Source: Capitulum mitella
Lineage: Eukaryota > Arthropoda > Thecostraca > Pollicipedomorpha > Pollicipedidae
Length of the DNA: 64,000 bases
Assembly: GCA_030062745.1 (NCBI GenBank)
Contig: CP099841.1
Span: forward strand, 5,583,423 to 5,647,422
Direction: 5' to 3'
Made by a program: the position numbers and the translations under genes. The notes under the pieces are model-generated. The model saw only the letters and a program-made list of their open reading frames with translations. It did no database searches and was not told where the DNA came from. Positions 56,401 to 64,000 of the stretch are shown piece by piece (position 1 is the stretch's first letter; each line of letters begins with the position of its first letter).

Positions 56401-59096
56401 AGTGACCTCAGACAAACAAAGTTGTATTTACATGTTGCCCAGCTATTTACCTATACATCCATACCAAGTTTAAGTTTTATCTTAAAAACGCTATTTTTGC
56501 AAACATTTTCTTTTTACCATCAACAGCGCCAAAAATGACCTGAGGCGCTTCCCAAAAACGTTGTCTGGCTCCGTCCCTGAGCAAAATAGAATTACGAAAT
56601 TTTGTTACAATACGTAGAAAAAATAGTTAGGAAAAGTGACCAAGTTATGTAAAGCTGCGTCAAAAATCCTGGAATCGGCAAGTAAAAAACCTGAGGGAGG
56701 GGGCGGATTCAGCCCCCTGCCGGAACTAGGGTTAAAATGTATTAGTTGATAAACAATCGTGGTCAGCAAAGCACCTTCCGAGGACGACTTTTTCTAAGTT
56801 CCTTTTGTTTCCTTTTTCTTTTCATTTTTATCTTTGTTCATTCAGAATGCACAACAGTAAGAAACGAGATGACGAGTAATTTAGAACAAGTAATAGAACG
56901 AGTAATTTAGTATCAGTAAACCAGACAAGATTTTGACTTTAAAGGTCCATTGCTGATTAAATTCTTGTTTATTTTCCATGGCGTAGAGGCACTGTTATGG
57001 TTTTGTGTCGTTATTCCGTAACTTAGCGGTCTCTTTGGCTAGGGTATCAGTCGCGACCGAAAAGCTAAAAGACTGCTGCTTCGATTTTTTTCTTATCTAA
57101 CTGCACGTTCTGTACAACAAATAAGCCATTTAAAAAGTGTTTGTGCTGTCTGATTTGTTTACATGGGAATAGTGAAAACTGCATTATCTGTCGAATGTCT
57201 AATGCAGATGACCTCATTGTGGAAAAAGGGACATGTCTCATCAATGCACATAATGACTACGTCTGAAGAGCAACGATAAACAGTACCAATAGTAAAGCCG
57301 TTTCTAACATAAATATCTGATGGTGGTGATGCAAGTAGTAGCTGGACGATCGCTGCAACTTGAGCTTTTCATAGACTGAGGTTTATTTCTGGCGTCGGAT
57401 TTTCTGATGGAAGACAAACTATGATGTAAATATTTAATGTGAAAAGAACACAATGATAAGAGAACCTAACCTCGAAATGAGCGATACAGTACTTGAGGAA
57501 GAAACCCGTTTCAGCCCCGAAAAGAGCGATCATGTGATAAGTCCTGATTCTCCGCATACCCAGCCTTCCAGAAAATTCGTTCCTCGTCCACTGGATGCGT
57601 CCCAAGAAGGCATTACTTTTTTTTTGTAAATTAACGCAACATGATTTGCGCGAAGACTTAAAGTGGTGCAAGAAAAACATCAGGAATCAACTTCGCTCAT
57701 CCTAGAAAAAGATTTATCTTGGCCGCGCAAGTATCAGATGGCTTCCAATGTGTTCTTCTTTTCAGACTTTGTCAGACAGCACAGGTTTCTGACTCAAGAG
57801 ACCGGTATTAACAACAGCTTTCAGAGCAAACGCTTCAGGGCGTCCCAGAACACCTCAAATACACCAGGATTAGCCTCATTCTCTTATCGTGGCGTTCTTC
57901 ATGGCATTTACGATGGCGTCATCAAAGTGCCGCGAATGACGAACAAGGAGGGAACATCCGTTATATACGTGTCATTGGAGCTGACAGCAACGAGGGAGTC
58001 ATTTTCCAGGAGGAATTTTTGTCTTGTGGGCCGTCAAACAAGCACGTTAAACGAGGTCGTTGGGTCATACCTGCAGGAGGTGCGGTTAAAATTCCAGTAC
58101 GCTCAACAACAATGTCAGGCAACTAACTAACTTCAACTAACTAACTAACTTTCAACTTTCAACTAACTAACTGAACTGTAAGAGATCTAACAGGCCACTG
58201 GCCTAGTGCAGTCCGTGGATATCTCGTCACTGCATTGCCTCTAAAAAATTCCGCGACTTGGCCCAGCCGCAACCGCAAAACTTCAGCTGGCCCAAGGCAA
58301 CGTACAAGGAATGGAAAAGCTGCAGGTCGTGAGTGGTGGGAAAGCAAACACAAGAGCAGCGTAAAAGAAAAAAAACGGCGCCAGTGCCACACAAGGGTGA
58401 AAGTCTCCTTTTCCCGAAAAAAAAATTGTAGCTTACGGTTGCGGTCCCCAAAGACCATGATGTCTCTATAACAAACCCTTTTGCACAAAAGAAGTGAATG
58501 TGCAGATGAACAAGGCTTTATGGGGGCACTACAGATTATGAGGAATGTTATTCCGTAAATAAGAAGGTCTTTTACGTCAATATTGCATTTGCTTGTCTGC
58601 CCTCCTTTAACATCTCGCTAATTCAGTCTTAGTCGAATTCGTTGACTTCTTCATATCAAAGAATGTTTGCATAAGCTGCGTTTTCAAGTAAATGATATCA
58701 CCGACGTTTAGCTTAATCGTAAACATAAATTGGAACAGACTGCTAAAAATCTTAAAATTTTAGTCCGTCGTCCCGATAAATTTTGCGCTGTGCAAAAAAG
58801 CTGCGTTGTCGCAACATTCCAAAACAAGATTTGCGCAAAAGGCGTTGAGGTGTTTACCAAGTACAAATGCAGTTCATTTGTTTGCGCTGGACTAAGGAAG
58901 GGGACATGCTCTTACTCACTGGTCACCGCCCTGTATCCAGACCGCCCTCCCCCTCCCGTCTTCCTCGTGCAGAGCGCCGGCGACCTACCTGCTCCAGGGA
59001 GTCGGCGATCTTCAGCAGCTGCGGGCTCTCCACCGCGACGATGGAGAACTTGTGCCAGTCGTAGTACTGCAGCAGTGCCACCACCGACTTGGTCAC
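28217..59096 (-). CDS. Receptor-type guanylate cyclase, 20 exons, 5' end missing
   Basis: Single-pass membrane enzyme converting GTP to cGMP in response to an extracellular ligand; similar to invertebrate natriuretic-peptide-receptor-like cyclases. Minus-strand exons: 59096-58989, 46440-46301, 45443-45293, 44358-44162 (edges uncertain), 43324-43139, 42752-42568, 42116-41997, 38091-37924, 37109-36958, 36428-36320, 35683-35612, 34886-34721, 33034-32876, 32553-32447, 31937-31837, 31591-31451, 30770-30647, 30189-30091, 29783-29639 and 29145-28217. Domains in order: ligand-binding domain (exons 1-7), transmembrane segment (8), kinase-homology pseudokinase (9-15), dimerising signalling helix (16), cyclase catalytic domain (17-20) and a long tail. 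Metal-binding aspartates ([17 protein letters not shown]) and the guanine-specifying Glu and Cys ([19 protein letters not shown]) are present, so activity is expected. The signal peptide and first part of the ectodomain are not found. From exon 5 onward all joins close in frame; the exon 2/3 join does not, and exon 4 needs alternative edges. Confidence 0.92.
29639..29783 (-). CDS. Guanylate cyclase exon 19: catalytic domain
   Basis: Encodes [49 protein letters not shown]. The RNG-x-RHA and RIG-x-HTG motifs are intact. Acceptor CTTCCGCTAG, donor GTATGA. Confidence 0.93.
30091..30189 (-). CDS. Guanylate cyclase exon 18: catalytic domain
   Basis: Encodes [33 protein letters not shown]. It contains the glutamate that selects guanine and the second metal-binding aspartate. 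Acceptor CTGCTGCAG, donor GTAAGT. Confidence 0.93.
30647..30770 (-). CDS. Guanylate cyclase exon 17: catalytic domain
   Basis: Encodes [40 protein letters not shown]. The aspartate in YFSDIVGF binds the catalytic metal ions. Acceptor CCGCCTCCAG, donor GTGCGG, phase 0 at the end. Confidence 0.93.
31451..31591 (-). CDS. Guanylate cyclase exon 16: signalling helix
   Basis: Encodes [47 protein letters not shown]. This is the coiled-coil that couples the kinase-homology domain to the cyclase dimer. Acceptor TTGTTTTCCAG, donor GTAAGT. Confidence 0.92.
31837..31937 (-). CDS. Guanylate cyclase exon 15: end of kinase-homology domain
   Basis: Encodes [32 protein letters not shown]-x-E-x-x-x-x-RPTF closes the kinase fold. 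Acceptor GGCATTCCAG, donor GTAAGT, two bases carried over. Confidence 0.9.
32085..32244. repeat. Tandem duplication of an 80-base unit in a cyclase intron
   Basis: Two direct copies starting CTTGATGATAAGT at 32085 and 32165, differing at a handful of positions, lie in the intron between exons 14 and 15. Confidence 0.9.
32447..32553 (-). CDS. Guanylate cyclase exon 14: kinase-homology domain
   Basis: Encodes [36 protein letters not shown]. Acceptor GCCGCCGACAG, donor GTGACC, phase 0 at the end. Confidence 0.88.
32876..33034 (-). CDS. Guanylate cyclase exon 13: kinase-homology domain
   Basis: Encodes [33 protein letters not shown]-x-x-PELLR and Y-x-FGIIL-x-E are family landmarks. Acceptor TGCCGGCAG, donor GTAAGT. 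Confidence 0.9.
34721..34886 (-). CDS. Guanylate cyclase exon 12: kinase-homology domain
   Basis: Encodes [39 protein letters not shown]. The catalytic HRD aspartate of kinases is replaced in HGN while DFG remains, as in receptor cyclase pseudokinases. Acceptor TCTTCCAG, donor GTGAGT. Confidence 0.9.
35612..35683 (-). CDS. Guanylate cyclase exon 11: kinase-homology domain, GC donor
   Basis: Twenty-four codons: [24 protein letters not shown]. Acceptor CTCTCTTTCAG. The donor reads AAG|GCAAGT, a non-GT but well-formed GC-AG splice site. Both neighbours join in frame, so the site is required. Confidence 0.88.
36022..36341. repeat. Minisatellite of about 38-base units seeded by the exon 10 boundary
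   Basis: Eight or nine units of the type CATCATTAAGCGGGAGACTA + CTCCGGGTGCAGACCCCT. Read on the minus strand each unit resembles the 3' end of exon 10 (TGCACCCGGGGTAGCCTCCC) plus its donor region (GGTGAGTGATCAGG), and the array is continuous with that exon end. Two adjacent units at about 36123-36194 are nearly identical, suggesting recent expansion. Confidence 0.85.
36320..36428 (-). CDS. Guanylate cyclase exon 10: kinase-homology domain
   Basis: Encodes [33 protein letters not shown]. Acceptor CCGGTTGCAG, donor GTGAGT. The last 25 bases of the exon and the donor are the probable parent of the minisatellite in the following intron. Confidence 0.9.
36958..37109 (-). CDS. Guanylate cyclase exon 9: kinase-homology N-lobe
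   Basis: Encodes [40 protein letters not shown] and LLMKEMR. Acceptor CATTTTACAG, donor GTACGT, two bases carried over. Confidence 0.9.
37924..38091 (-). CDS. Guanylate cyclase exon 8: transmembrane segment and juxtamembrane
   Basis: Encodes [20 protein letters not shown], the single membrane helix, then [19 protein letters not shown], the start of the kinase-homology region. Acceptor GCCCTCCTCAG, donor GTCAGC, phase 0 at both ends. Confidence 0.92.
38352..38412. repeat. CAGA/CGGA tetranucleotide microsatellite
   Basis: About fourteen CAGA units interrupted by two CGGA variants. Confidence 0.92.
39023..39179 (+). mobile_element. hAT-like MITE, copy B
   Basis: Begins CAGGGGCGCAACTAGGATTT and ends TTTGGCTGCCCTG, imperfect terminal inverted repeats around a non-coding 157-base body shared with copies A and C. 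Confidence 0.7.
41945..41996. repeat. GGACAGACGGACGGTC minisatellite at the exon 7 donor
   Basis: Three to four 16-base units built from GGACAGAC and GGACGGTC lie immediately next to exon 7 and include its 5' splice site on the minus strand. Confidence 0.85.
41997..42116 (-). CDS. Guanylate cyclase exon 7: membrane-proximal ectodomain
   Basis: Forty codons: [29 protein letters not shown]. The W-x-G-G-x-x-P and C-G-F motif precedes the membrane segment in this family. Acceptor GGCCTGCAG, donor GTTTGT. The donor lies inside a GACAGACG tandem array. Confidence 0.9.
42568..42752 (-). CDS. Guanylate cyclase exon 6: end of the ligand-binding domain
   Basis: Joins in frame to exon 5 to give [26 protein letters not shown] and [12 protein letters not shown]. 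Acceptor GTACGCCACAG, donor GTTAGA, phase 0. Confidence 0.88.
43139..43324 (-). CDS. Guanylate cyclase exon 5: ligand-binding domain
   Basis: Encodes [51 protein letters not shown]. The AAYLYDSV helix is diagnostic of the ANF-receptor fold. NRT, NGT and NQT are candidate glycosylation sites. Acceptor CCTCACGAG, donor GTTAGT. Confidence 0.88.
43736..43864 (+). mobile_element. hAT-like MITE with 8-bp target-site duplication
   Basis: Begins CAGGGACGTAGCCAAGG and ends CCTGGCAACGTGCCTG, imperfect inverted repeats. It is flanked by GATTTGCT on the left and GATTTGCC on the right, an 8-base duplication with one mismatch, as hAT transposons leave. It lies in the cyclase intron between exons 4 and 5 and belongs to a different subfamily from copies A-C. 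Confidence 0.75.
44162..44358 (-). CDS. Guanylate cyclase exon 4: ligand-binding domain, edges uncertain
   Basis: Encodes [36 protein letters not shown] and [14 protein letters not shown]. The nearest acceptor (CATCCCGCAG before 44358) and donor (GTGGGG at 44161) are canonical but give the wrong phase. An acceptor before 44420 (GCGGCCAG) closes with exon 3, and a weak donor at 44082 (GTCCTG) closes with exon 5. The exon may therefore be 44420-44083, adding an Ala-rich insert. Confidence 0.75.
45293..45443 (-). CDS. Guanylate cyclase exon 3: ligand-binding domain
   Basis: Encodes [37 protein letters not shown] and FKYMWR. Acceptor GGTCCGCAG, donor GTAAAC. The YVFLG strand and GLLDG turn are family hallmarks. 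The phase at its 5' edge disagrees with exon 2. Confidence 0.83.
46301..46440 (-). CDS. Guanylate cyclase exon 2: ligand-binding domain
   Basis: Encodes [19 protein letters not shown], a cysteine cluster ([13 protein letters not shown]) and [13 protein letters not shown]. Acceptor CTCCGTTTCAG, donor GTACGT, two bases carried over. The next exon needs one base, so this junction does not close with canonical sites. Confidence 0.85.
46441..50970. other. Left part of the 12.5-kb cyclase intron
   Basis: No exon recognised. A GC-rich island at about 49140-49520 contains CTAAAAATAG (49284-49293), a MEF2-type or TATA-like word. The remainder is AT-rich without clear structure. Confidence 0.45.
50971..52187 (+). 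mobile_element. TTAA-bounded piggyBac-like element, family 1, copy 2
   Basis: Runs from TTAATCCTATTCCCGG to CCGGGAATAGGGTTAA, 1217 bp, in the same orientation as copy 1 and with related sequence along the whole body. The first terminal base after TTAA is mutated (T for C). The right TTAA is directly followed by CCCTGTTCCCGG, a second terminal-repeat-like word, suggesting a neighbouring element or footprint at the same TTAA. Confidence 0.85.
52188..55520. other. Middle part of the 12.5-kb cyclase intron
   Basis: No exon recognised. A GC-rich patch at about 53035-53290 is preceded by two CCAAT words in opposite orientation (52993-53000 and 53040-53050 region). Around 54350-55490 several AGGTCA and GGTCAGGTCA words occur, as in the TTAA elements, but no element ends were found. 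Confidence 0.4.
55521..56735 (-). mobile_element. TTAA-bounded piggyBac-like element, family 1, copy 3 (inverted)
   Basis: Runs from TTAACCCTATTCCCAG to CCGGAACTAGGGTTAA, 1215 bp, in the opposite orientation to copies 1 and 2. Subterminal blocks with CCGGCAGGGGGC and GAATCCGCCCCC are at both ends and AGGTCA-type words (as TGACCT on this strand) lie in the body. No coding capacity. Confidence 0.85.
56736..58988. other. Right part of the 12.5-kb cyclase intron
   Basis: No exon recognised. A 155-codon open frame at 57663-58130 (+) lacks codon bias, splice context and family likeness. It is followed by a CTAA microsatellite. Confidence 0.45.
58121..58176. repeat. CTAA tetranucleotide microsatellite
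   Basis: Runs of AACTAACTAACT interleaved with TTCAACTTTCAACT, in tandem. Confidence 0.85.
58989..59096 (-). CDS. Guanylate cyclase exon 1 of those found: ligand-binding domain
   Basis: Encodes [20 protein letters not shown] and [10 protein letters not shown], the segment of the ANF-receptor fold with the W-x-x-F-S-I strand. Acceptor CCCGCTTCAG, donor GTAGGT, phase 0 at both ends. It is followed by a 12.5-kb intron. Confidence 0.85.
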
Positions 59097-61279
59097 CTGA
59101 AGCGGGCACAGAGCGCACGTCAGGACAGGCGTCCTTTTCGACGGCGGAACCTACGTCACGCCGACCTGTCTCGGGTTCGGTGCACGCTGTGGGTAGATGC
59201 CGCACCCCACGGCGGCTGTCTGAAGCCTCAAACGTGCCGCCGGACCACGGCGGCACATGATAACCATGATGTGCCGTGCATGGCAATCGAGTTCCCACAC
59301 GTGCTTGGCGTTATGAAATGCGTCACCCGCCGCGCGGTGTGTGAGGCGCGGTGTGCGGAAAAAGTTGTCGAGTCAGGCATGTCAAGACGGGGCAGACTGT
59401 ATGAAGCTCGAGTGGGCCGTTCTTCGCGCGCGATAGTATTGGCCGATTTTAAGCGCTGCGGCGCCAAAGTCGCGTCCATGTGCTCGGCCAGGGTGGAACG
59501 CGGAAACTGCGAGTCAGCAGCTCTTGTAGAAACGAGCGCCACTCCTCTGGGAGTAGCATGGAAAGACGCGCCATGAATGTGTTTCTCCGTCGTCCCGTCC
59601 ATTGTTGCAGTGCTGTACCCGTCCCCAGATATGAGGCTCTGAGGCTTCGGCCGACGCGTCACGACATCGCTGGACATATATTTTGTTCGCCGTTCCTCCA
59701 GCATTTGGGGAAAACGGTTATTAATGATTAAATGTGCGCAACACAAACGCTCTCATCTCCCGGTATGCATGTGGTAAAACTATGTCATAATGTCAAATTA
59801 AAATGATAAGATTAACTTAATCATTGCCCGCGTTGCAATGTTTTGCCATGCACTGTCTAACCCCCACCACAGCTTGACAAAATTATGAACGGCCCCAGAG
59901 GACTAGCGCACTTAACCAGTAGGCTTACAAAAAACTAGATGCCTTTTACTGAAAACTGCTACATGAAACTACCAGAGAAAAAATTATCAGTGGCAAAGTG
60001 TAAAATGACCGATGTAAACCACAGCATATCTCCTTTATCTCTCCATAATAATTCATGGGACCTTTCACGAGGCATCTGCTTATCACCCTTACTCATCATC
60101 CCATTCACGTGGTGTACGATCCACCGCAAAACCCTGTGTCTTTCTTCTCCAGCAAGGAAACTTCTGATCAAGTCCATTCGCTGCCCAAACGCCATTGCAG
60201 GTCCTCGGTACCGTATGTTACCGTGTGTCACCTACGCGAAGAAGACTTGCAAGGTTCCAGCCCAACCAGTGAATTTTCTAGTTGCCATAGAACATTTTAT
60301 ATAATGTATGCTAATAATTTATTTCTTAATATTACAACGGTTTGCAATAAATTTACAAACCTTTATACGGCTAACATGTCAGCCCCTTTTCCCTTACCGC
60401 GCCCCGGAATCCGGAGAGTTCTGATAGCTTTTGCTAGTTAAACTGATAGGTAAGTTATGCACCATGATTCCAGTAGAACCAGATAAACTCCGCTTTCCTA
60501 CCAGTGCTCTCAAACAAAAACTCTGCAACATACAGCGAAATAAGGGTCCGGCCAATGCCCAGAAATGCAACCGTCCCTCTGCAATGTAATCACATCCGAC
60601 GACATTTCGAATCTGCCAATGACTATACAGAAGCGACGACACGAAATCTCTTGAGTTTGATCAGGCGGCAGCTGTTCGGTAGAAGTTCAGACAAAGTGAC
60701 TATATTTTGAGATGTATCATAAGAAGAATGATGTAAGGTTCAACGCTAGCTGCATAGGTCTGGAGACATTTTGTTATCATCTTGTATCAAGCCTCATGAA
60801 AATTTTATGATATTTATAAGGCATCCGTTACATGCAGTTAGCTGTGTACGAGATTCCCCTATTGACAGCTTTTCTAGCCAAGCAATGCCCCTACGCATAG
60901 CACTGACTGTGGCATCAGTTGAGGAAGCATCCCTCAGCCCTCTCCTCCATGCCTCCCTCTGATTAATACCTCCCATGAGTCTCTTGAAGCAAACATTAAA
61001 AATTAAGTTGTTTTCATCTTACCCACCTCATCTTTGGTCCCTTGAACCCGCTTCAAAGCGAGGCAGACGCCGGCACGACACATGCCTCTGGACAAAATCT
61101 ACTTATTGCAGCCAGACTTGTGACCCGTCTTAAGCCTTAACGTCCTACCCACCACTGCATCCCGCAAAAATCATACGAAGCAGCTCTCAGTCCAGGAGAA
61201 GACATGTGTAATCGTAGGCTGGACAAGCCCGACAATGCTCCTTTTCGTTATTAACGGATTCTAACCATAAAAAGAGTGT

Positions 61280-61920
61280 CCCGTCGCGAGCCAGGTACTC
61301 ATCCCCAGCGCACGCCGTCCGAGAGAAGCATCCAACCAAACCCTGACCAAAGCGGACACCTTTCCGACAACCGGCTGTTATGCCAGAAAAGCTTCGCGCT
61401 CAGCGTGAAAAAAAAACAACGACCTCGAGGCAGCGGCGACAATATGCCGTCACCACTGGCGGCAGACCGCGCCGTCCGCTGTCCGAGCGGCAGCGTCGCC
61501 GGCCGGCGGGCCGGACCGAGCCGCGTCCCCTCCTGACCCGCGGCGGCCGCGCGCTGTCGCGGAGCTGCGGCGGCCGCCCGGCAGCGCGGCCGCGGTCGGC
61601 GGCGTCTATTTTTAGCCGTCCGCCGCCAGATACGGCCGTCCGGCGACGGCCGGCGCCGAAAACGGGCGCTGCGCGCTGCCGGCACCCGACCGCCGGCGTC
61701 CCCTGGCGACCGGCGGCCGGCCGCGACCCGACGACGGCGCTCCGTCTCGGACGGCAAACACGGCGACCGACGGCCAGGCCGAGCGGTCCCGGGCCGGCCG
61801 AGCCGACGGCGGCACCTCCTCAGGGCTCCGAGCGCTGGCGGAGGCCGCGGCGAAACGCTGGGAGAGGCTCCGTGGTGGGCCGCCAGCAGCTCCGGGTGTT
61901 GGAGGGTTCGTGATGGCGGC
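61280..61920. promoter_or_regulatory. GC-rich island, candidate promoter or non-coding first exon
   Basis: A 640-base island very rich in CG dinucleotides in otherwise AT-rich DNA. Open frames on both strands are Arg/Pro/Ala-rich and look like composition artefacts. It contains CTATTTTTAG, a MEF2-type or TATA-like word (CTAAAAATAG on the minus strand). It could be a promoter of the minus-strand cyclase; this is inference. Confidence 0.35.
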
Positions 61921-62397
61921 AGTGATTCGGCCGAGCGTTCTTTGCTGAGCGGAACACTGCGTCCTCTGCACGGAGTGGTCGACTAGTCAACGGCGATCAG
62001 GTGTGGCTTGGTTCGTTTCCACCAATTCAACCACCACCAGTTCAACCAGCAATCTCATTCGAACGCCACTGTACGCGTCCCAGTGTCACGGTGTCGGTTG
62101 CTCGGTGCCCATCCTGGCCGGTCTGACACGACACAGTAGCTGGTTTCGACCTGAGCCTTGACCAGTTCTCGCCCGTTTCACTCCGTCTCGCGTTTCGACA
62201 CACGGTACGAAATAGGAAACAAACATTGTGATGCTGTCTTAGTTTGGGACTGATGTATATTTATGCTAAGGTATTCGTAACGTTAGTTACTCAGAAAACT
62301 CTTACACAAGTAACTACAATAAAATACGATTAAACGGAACTATGTTAACGTGAAACGTCACTGCAAAAAAGCAAAAGAAACGATAAATACGACATTA

Positions 62398-62950
62398 TTA
62401 ACCTTCGCCGGGCCGAGAGGGGGGCGTGAACACCTCACCTCCGTTTTTTTAGTACAGTTAAAACGCAAAAAGGCGCAGTGATACGAAACTTGGAGTACCT
62501 TTCCATGCATCACTTTTACACGTTGTGTCAATTTATAAACCGAGGGTCACCTCAGGTCATCGATATAAGACAGGTCAAGTAAGATCATGTCCAAAAAATG
62601 AAACACGTATGAAATTTCGTGAAATGCACCGATTGACATGAACTTGCCACGGTGATAGGACATTACAAGTACAACAGTTTTGATAAGTCGAATTTTTCAG
62701 AAACTTCCGGCCTTGGGTCAGCTGAACTTTTGACGTTTTTTGCACTTGCTATTAAGATTTTGTGACTGGTTTGGCCGTTTCGAAGCTTGAAGGTATACCT
62801 TGGTGCTTCCGGCGCCATTTGCACACGCAGTTACATTCCTTGACCCCTGACCTAAGGTCAGATCAAGTTTCACACAGAATTTTCAAACACGCAATCGCAA
62901 GGCCAGACTTATGGGCATTTTTTACAGTTTCCAGACCTAAGGACATTTTT
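62398..62950 (+). mobile_element. Probable truncated TTAA-type element with AGGTCA words
   Basis: Starts TTAACCTTCGCCGGGCCGAG, resembling TTAA-CC element ends, followed by a G-run and a body with GGTCACCTCAGGTCA, ACAGGTCAAG and CTAAGGTCAGATCAAG. I could not find a matching inverted right end, so it is truncated or a different repeat class. Confidence 0.4.
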
Positions 62951-64000
62951 TGTAAAAATTCTTGGACTGAGTGAAATCAGTTATTTACTACCAACCACAC
63001 GAAAAAATCTTACCCCGCATCCAGTTACCCAACCACCCCATCCAACTAACCCACAATGCTTCTTAATTTTCATGGTTGATGACACATCATGATTATCAGT
63101 CTTCTGTCCATTTTGGCATAGCAGTGCGATGTCTCCTTCAGTTCAGGTTATAACTGTACAAATAAACTGGAATTTGAGGCTTGTAAATATTATTCTCAGT
63201 ATTGGTCCATGTGTACATGTCACAATGGTACCACACCCTTCGGTCATATTCTCGTTTTCTTCATCTCAACCTCAGGTGGCAAAAGTAAAATTCTAACCTT
63301 GCGCAACCGAACACAATGCCTTGGTTTACAGTCTTGGAATGTCTATTGACAGTCATATGTGTTCCGGAAGCACTAATGAATGATAAGAATTTATTTGCAA
63401 AGGGTGACCCAATCCCATTCGAACCAGGCTGACTTGATTTGACGTTTTAAAATATTATGTTTGTTTTCAATGCGAACACACTTTGCACGGCCACAGATGA
63501 TAAGAACCATACCCATGTCATTCCTTCTATACAGTTTGTACTGTCACTTTTTTTGGTCGGCAGAATAAAACCCTTGACGTCGCAAAAACACATTTCGCTA
63601 AAGTTATGCTACTGCATTTCGACTGTGCCCGACGCACGATATCTGAGTGACTTACGCGAAAGACGCTGTGGGGCATGGGTTCCGTGATGTAGAGGGGATA
63701 TTAGATGGTCCGATGTTATAAGATATGCTACGCCGTCTTTGATCGGTGATAATGCGTCAGATGATAAGACAGACACCAGAAACGCCCGACGTATAGAAGT
63801 CAATACCTTGACCTAAGATGACCTGTTCGACTTAGTTGCTGACTTCATATGCGTCCCAGACACATTTGCAGCGTATTCCAGTCAAGACACATACCTGTAC
63901 GTCTAGAAAAACCGAGACTCCTTCCCTTACAAAAAGACGACTTTCCCTTTCACTTTTCTCTTCCCCAAGGTCAAATTTGGCCTCGAGTGGCCCTTTTCCG

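Larger units (their letters stand above)
59097..64000. other. Upstream intron or 5' region of the cyclase gene
   Basis: The missing N-terminal exon(s) of the cyclase should lie here or beyond the right edge; none was recognised on the minus strand. It includes a GC-rich island at about 61280-61920, a candidate promoter or first non-coding exon, with CTATTTTTAG at 61606-61615. It also holds a truncated TTAA-type element from 62398. The rest is AT-rich spacer. Confidence 0.4.

Noticed and set aside
57663..58130. 155-codon plus-strand reading frame in the long cyclase intron
   Set aside because: No recognisable domain, no GC-biased third positions as in real exons here, and it ends in a microsatellite; likely chance, though a lineage-specific gene cannot be excluded.
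61299..61913. Long Arg-rich frames on both strands of the 61.3-61.9 kb island
   Set aside because: Open on both strands through composition alone; no signal peptide or ligand-domain similarity to supply the missing cyclase N-terminus.

Overview
The window is nuclear DNA of an animal. Genes are split by GT-AG introns, exons are GC-rich with strongly GC-biased third codon positions, and introns and spacers are AT-richer and full of transposon remnants and minisatellites. The gene set (receptor guanylate cyclase, secreted C-type lectin, tetraspanin, adenylosuccinate lyase) and the compact introns suggest an invertebrate, most likely an arthropod of crustacean type. This placement is an inference and I cannot name a species.

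Layout, left to right. Positions 1-673 hold the start of a minus-strand gene running off the left edge (a basic, disordered, probably nuclear protein with an RVSF phosphatase-docking motif). Positions 673-4516 are AT-rich spacer carrying a 1.2-kb TTAA-bounded transposon. An apparently intronless tetraspanin lies at 4517-5419 (+). A complete ten-exon adenylosuccinate lyase gene follows (coding 7432-12803, +); all exon joins close in frame and give a 480-residue protein. A four-exon secreted C-type lectin is on the minus strand (coding 20506 down to 14100, 180 residues), convergent with ADSL. Positions 20507-28216 are GC-rich lectin upstream sequence and then spacer with mobile elements. From 59096 down to 28217 (-) is a receptor-type guanylate cyclase of at least 20 exons. 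It covers most of the extracellular ligand-binding domain, the transmembrane segment, the kinase-homology domain, the signalling helix, an intact cyclase domain and a long low-complexity tail. Its first exon(s), with the signal peptide, were not found and probably lie beyond 64000 or are unrecognised.

The genes do not form a functional cluster: a purine biosynthesis enzyme, a lectin, a tetraspanin and a cGMP-producing receptor are simply neighbours. The notable non-genic content is (a) two TTAA-bounded, piggyBac-like non-autonomous element families with AGGTCA half-sites, one present as three near-equal-length copies; (b) hAT-like MITEs, one with an 8-bp target-site duplication; and (c) minisatellites lying against splice sites, including one that appears to have grown out of an exon-intron junction of the cyclase gene and a duplicated 3' splice site in ADSL.
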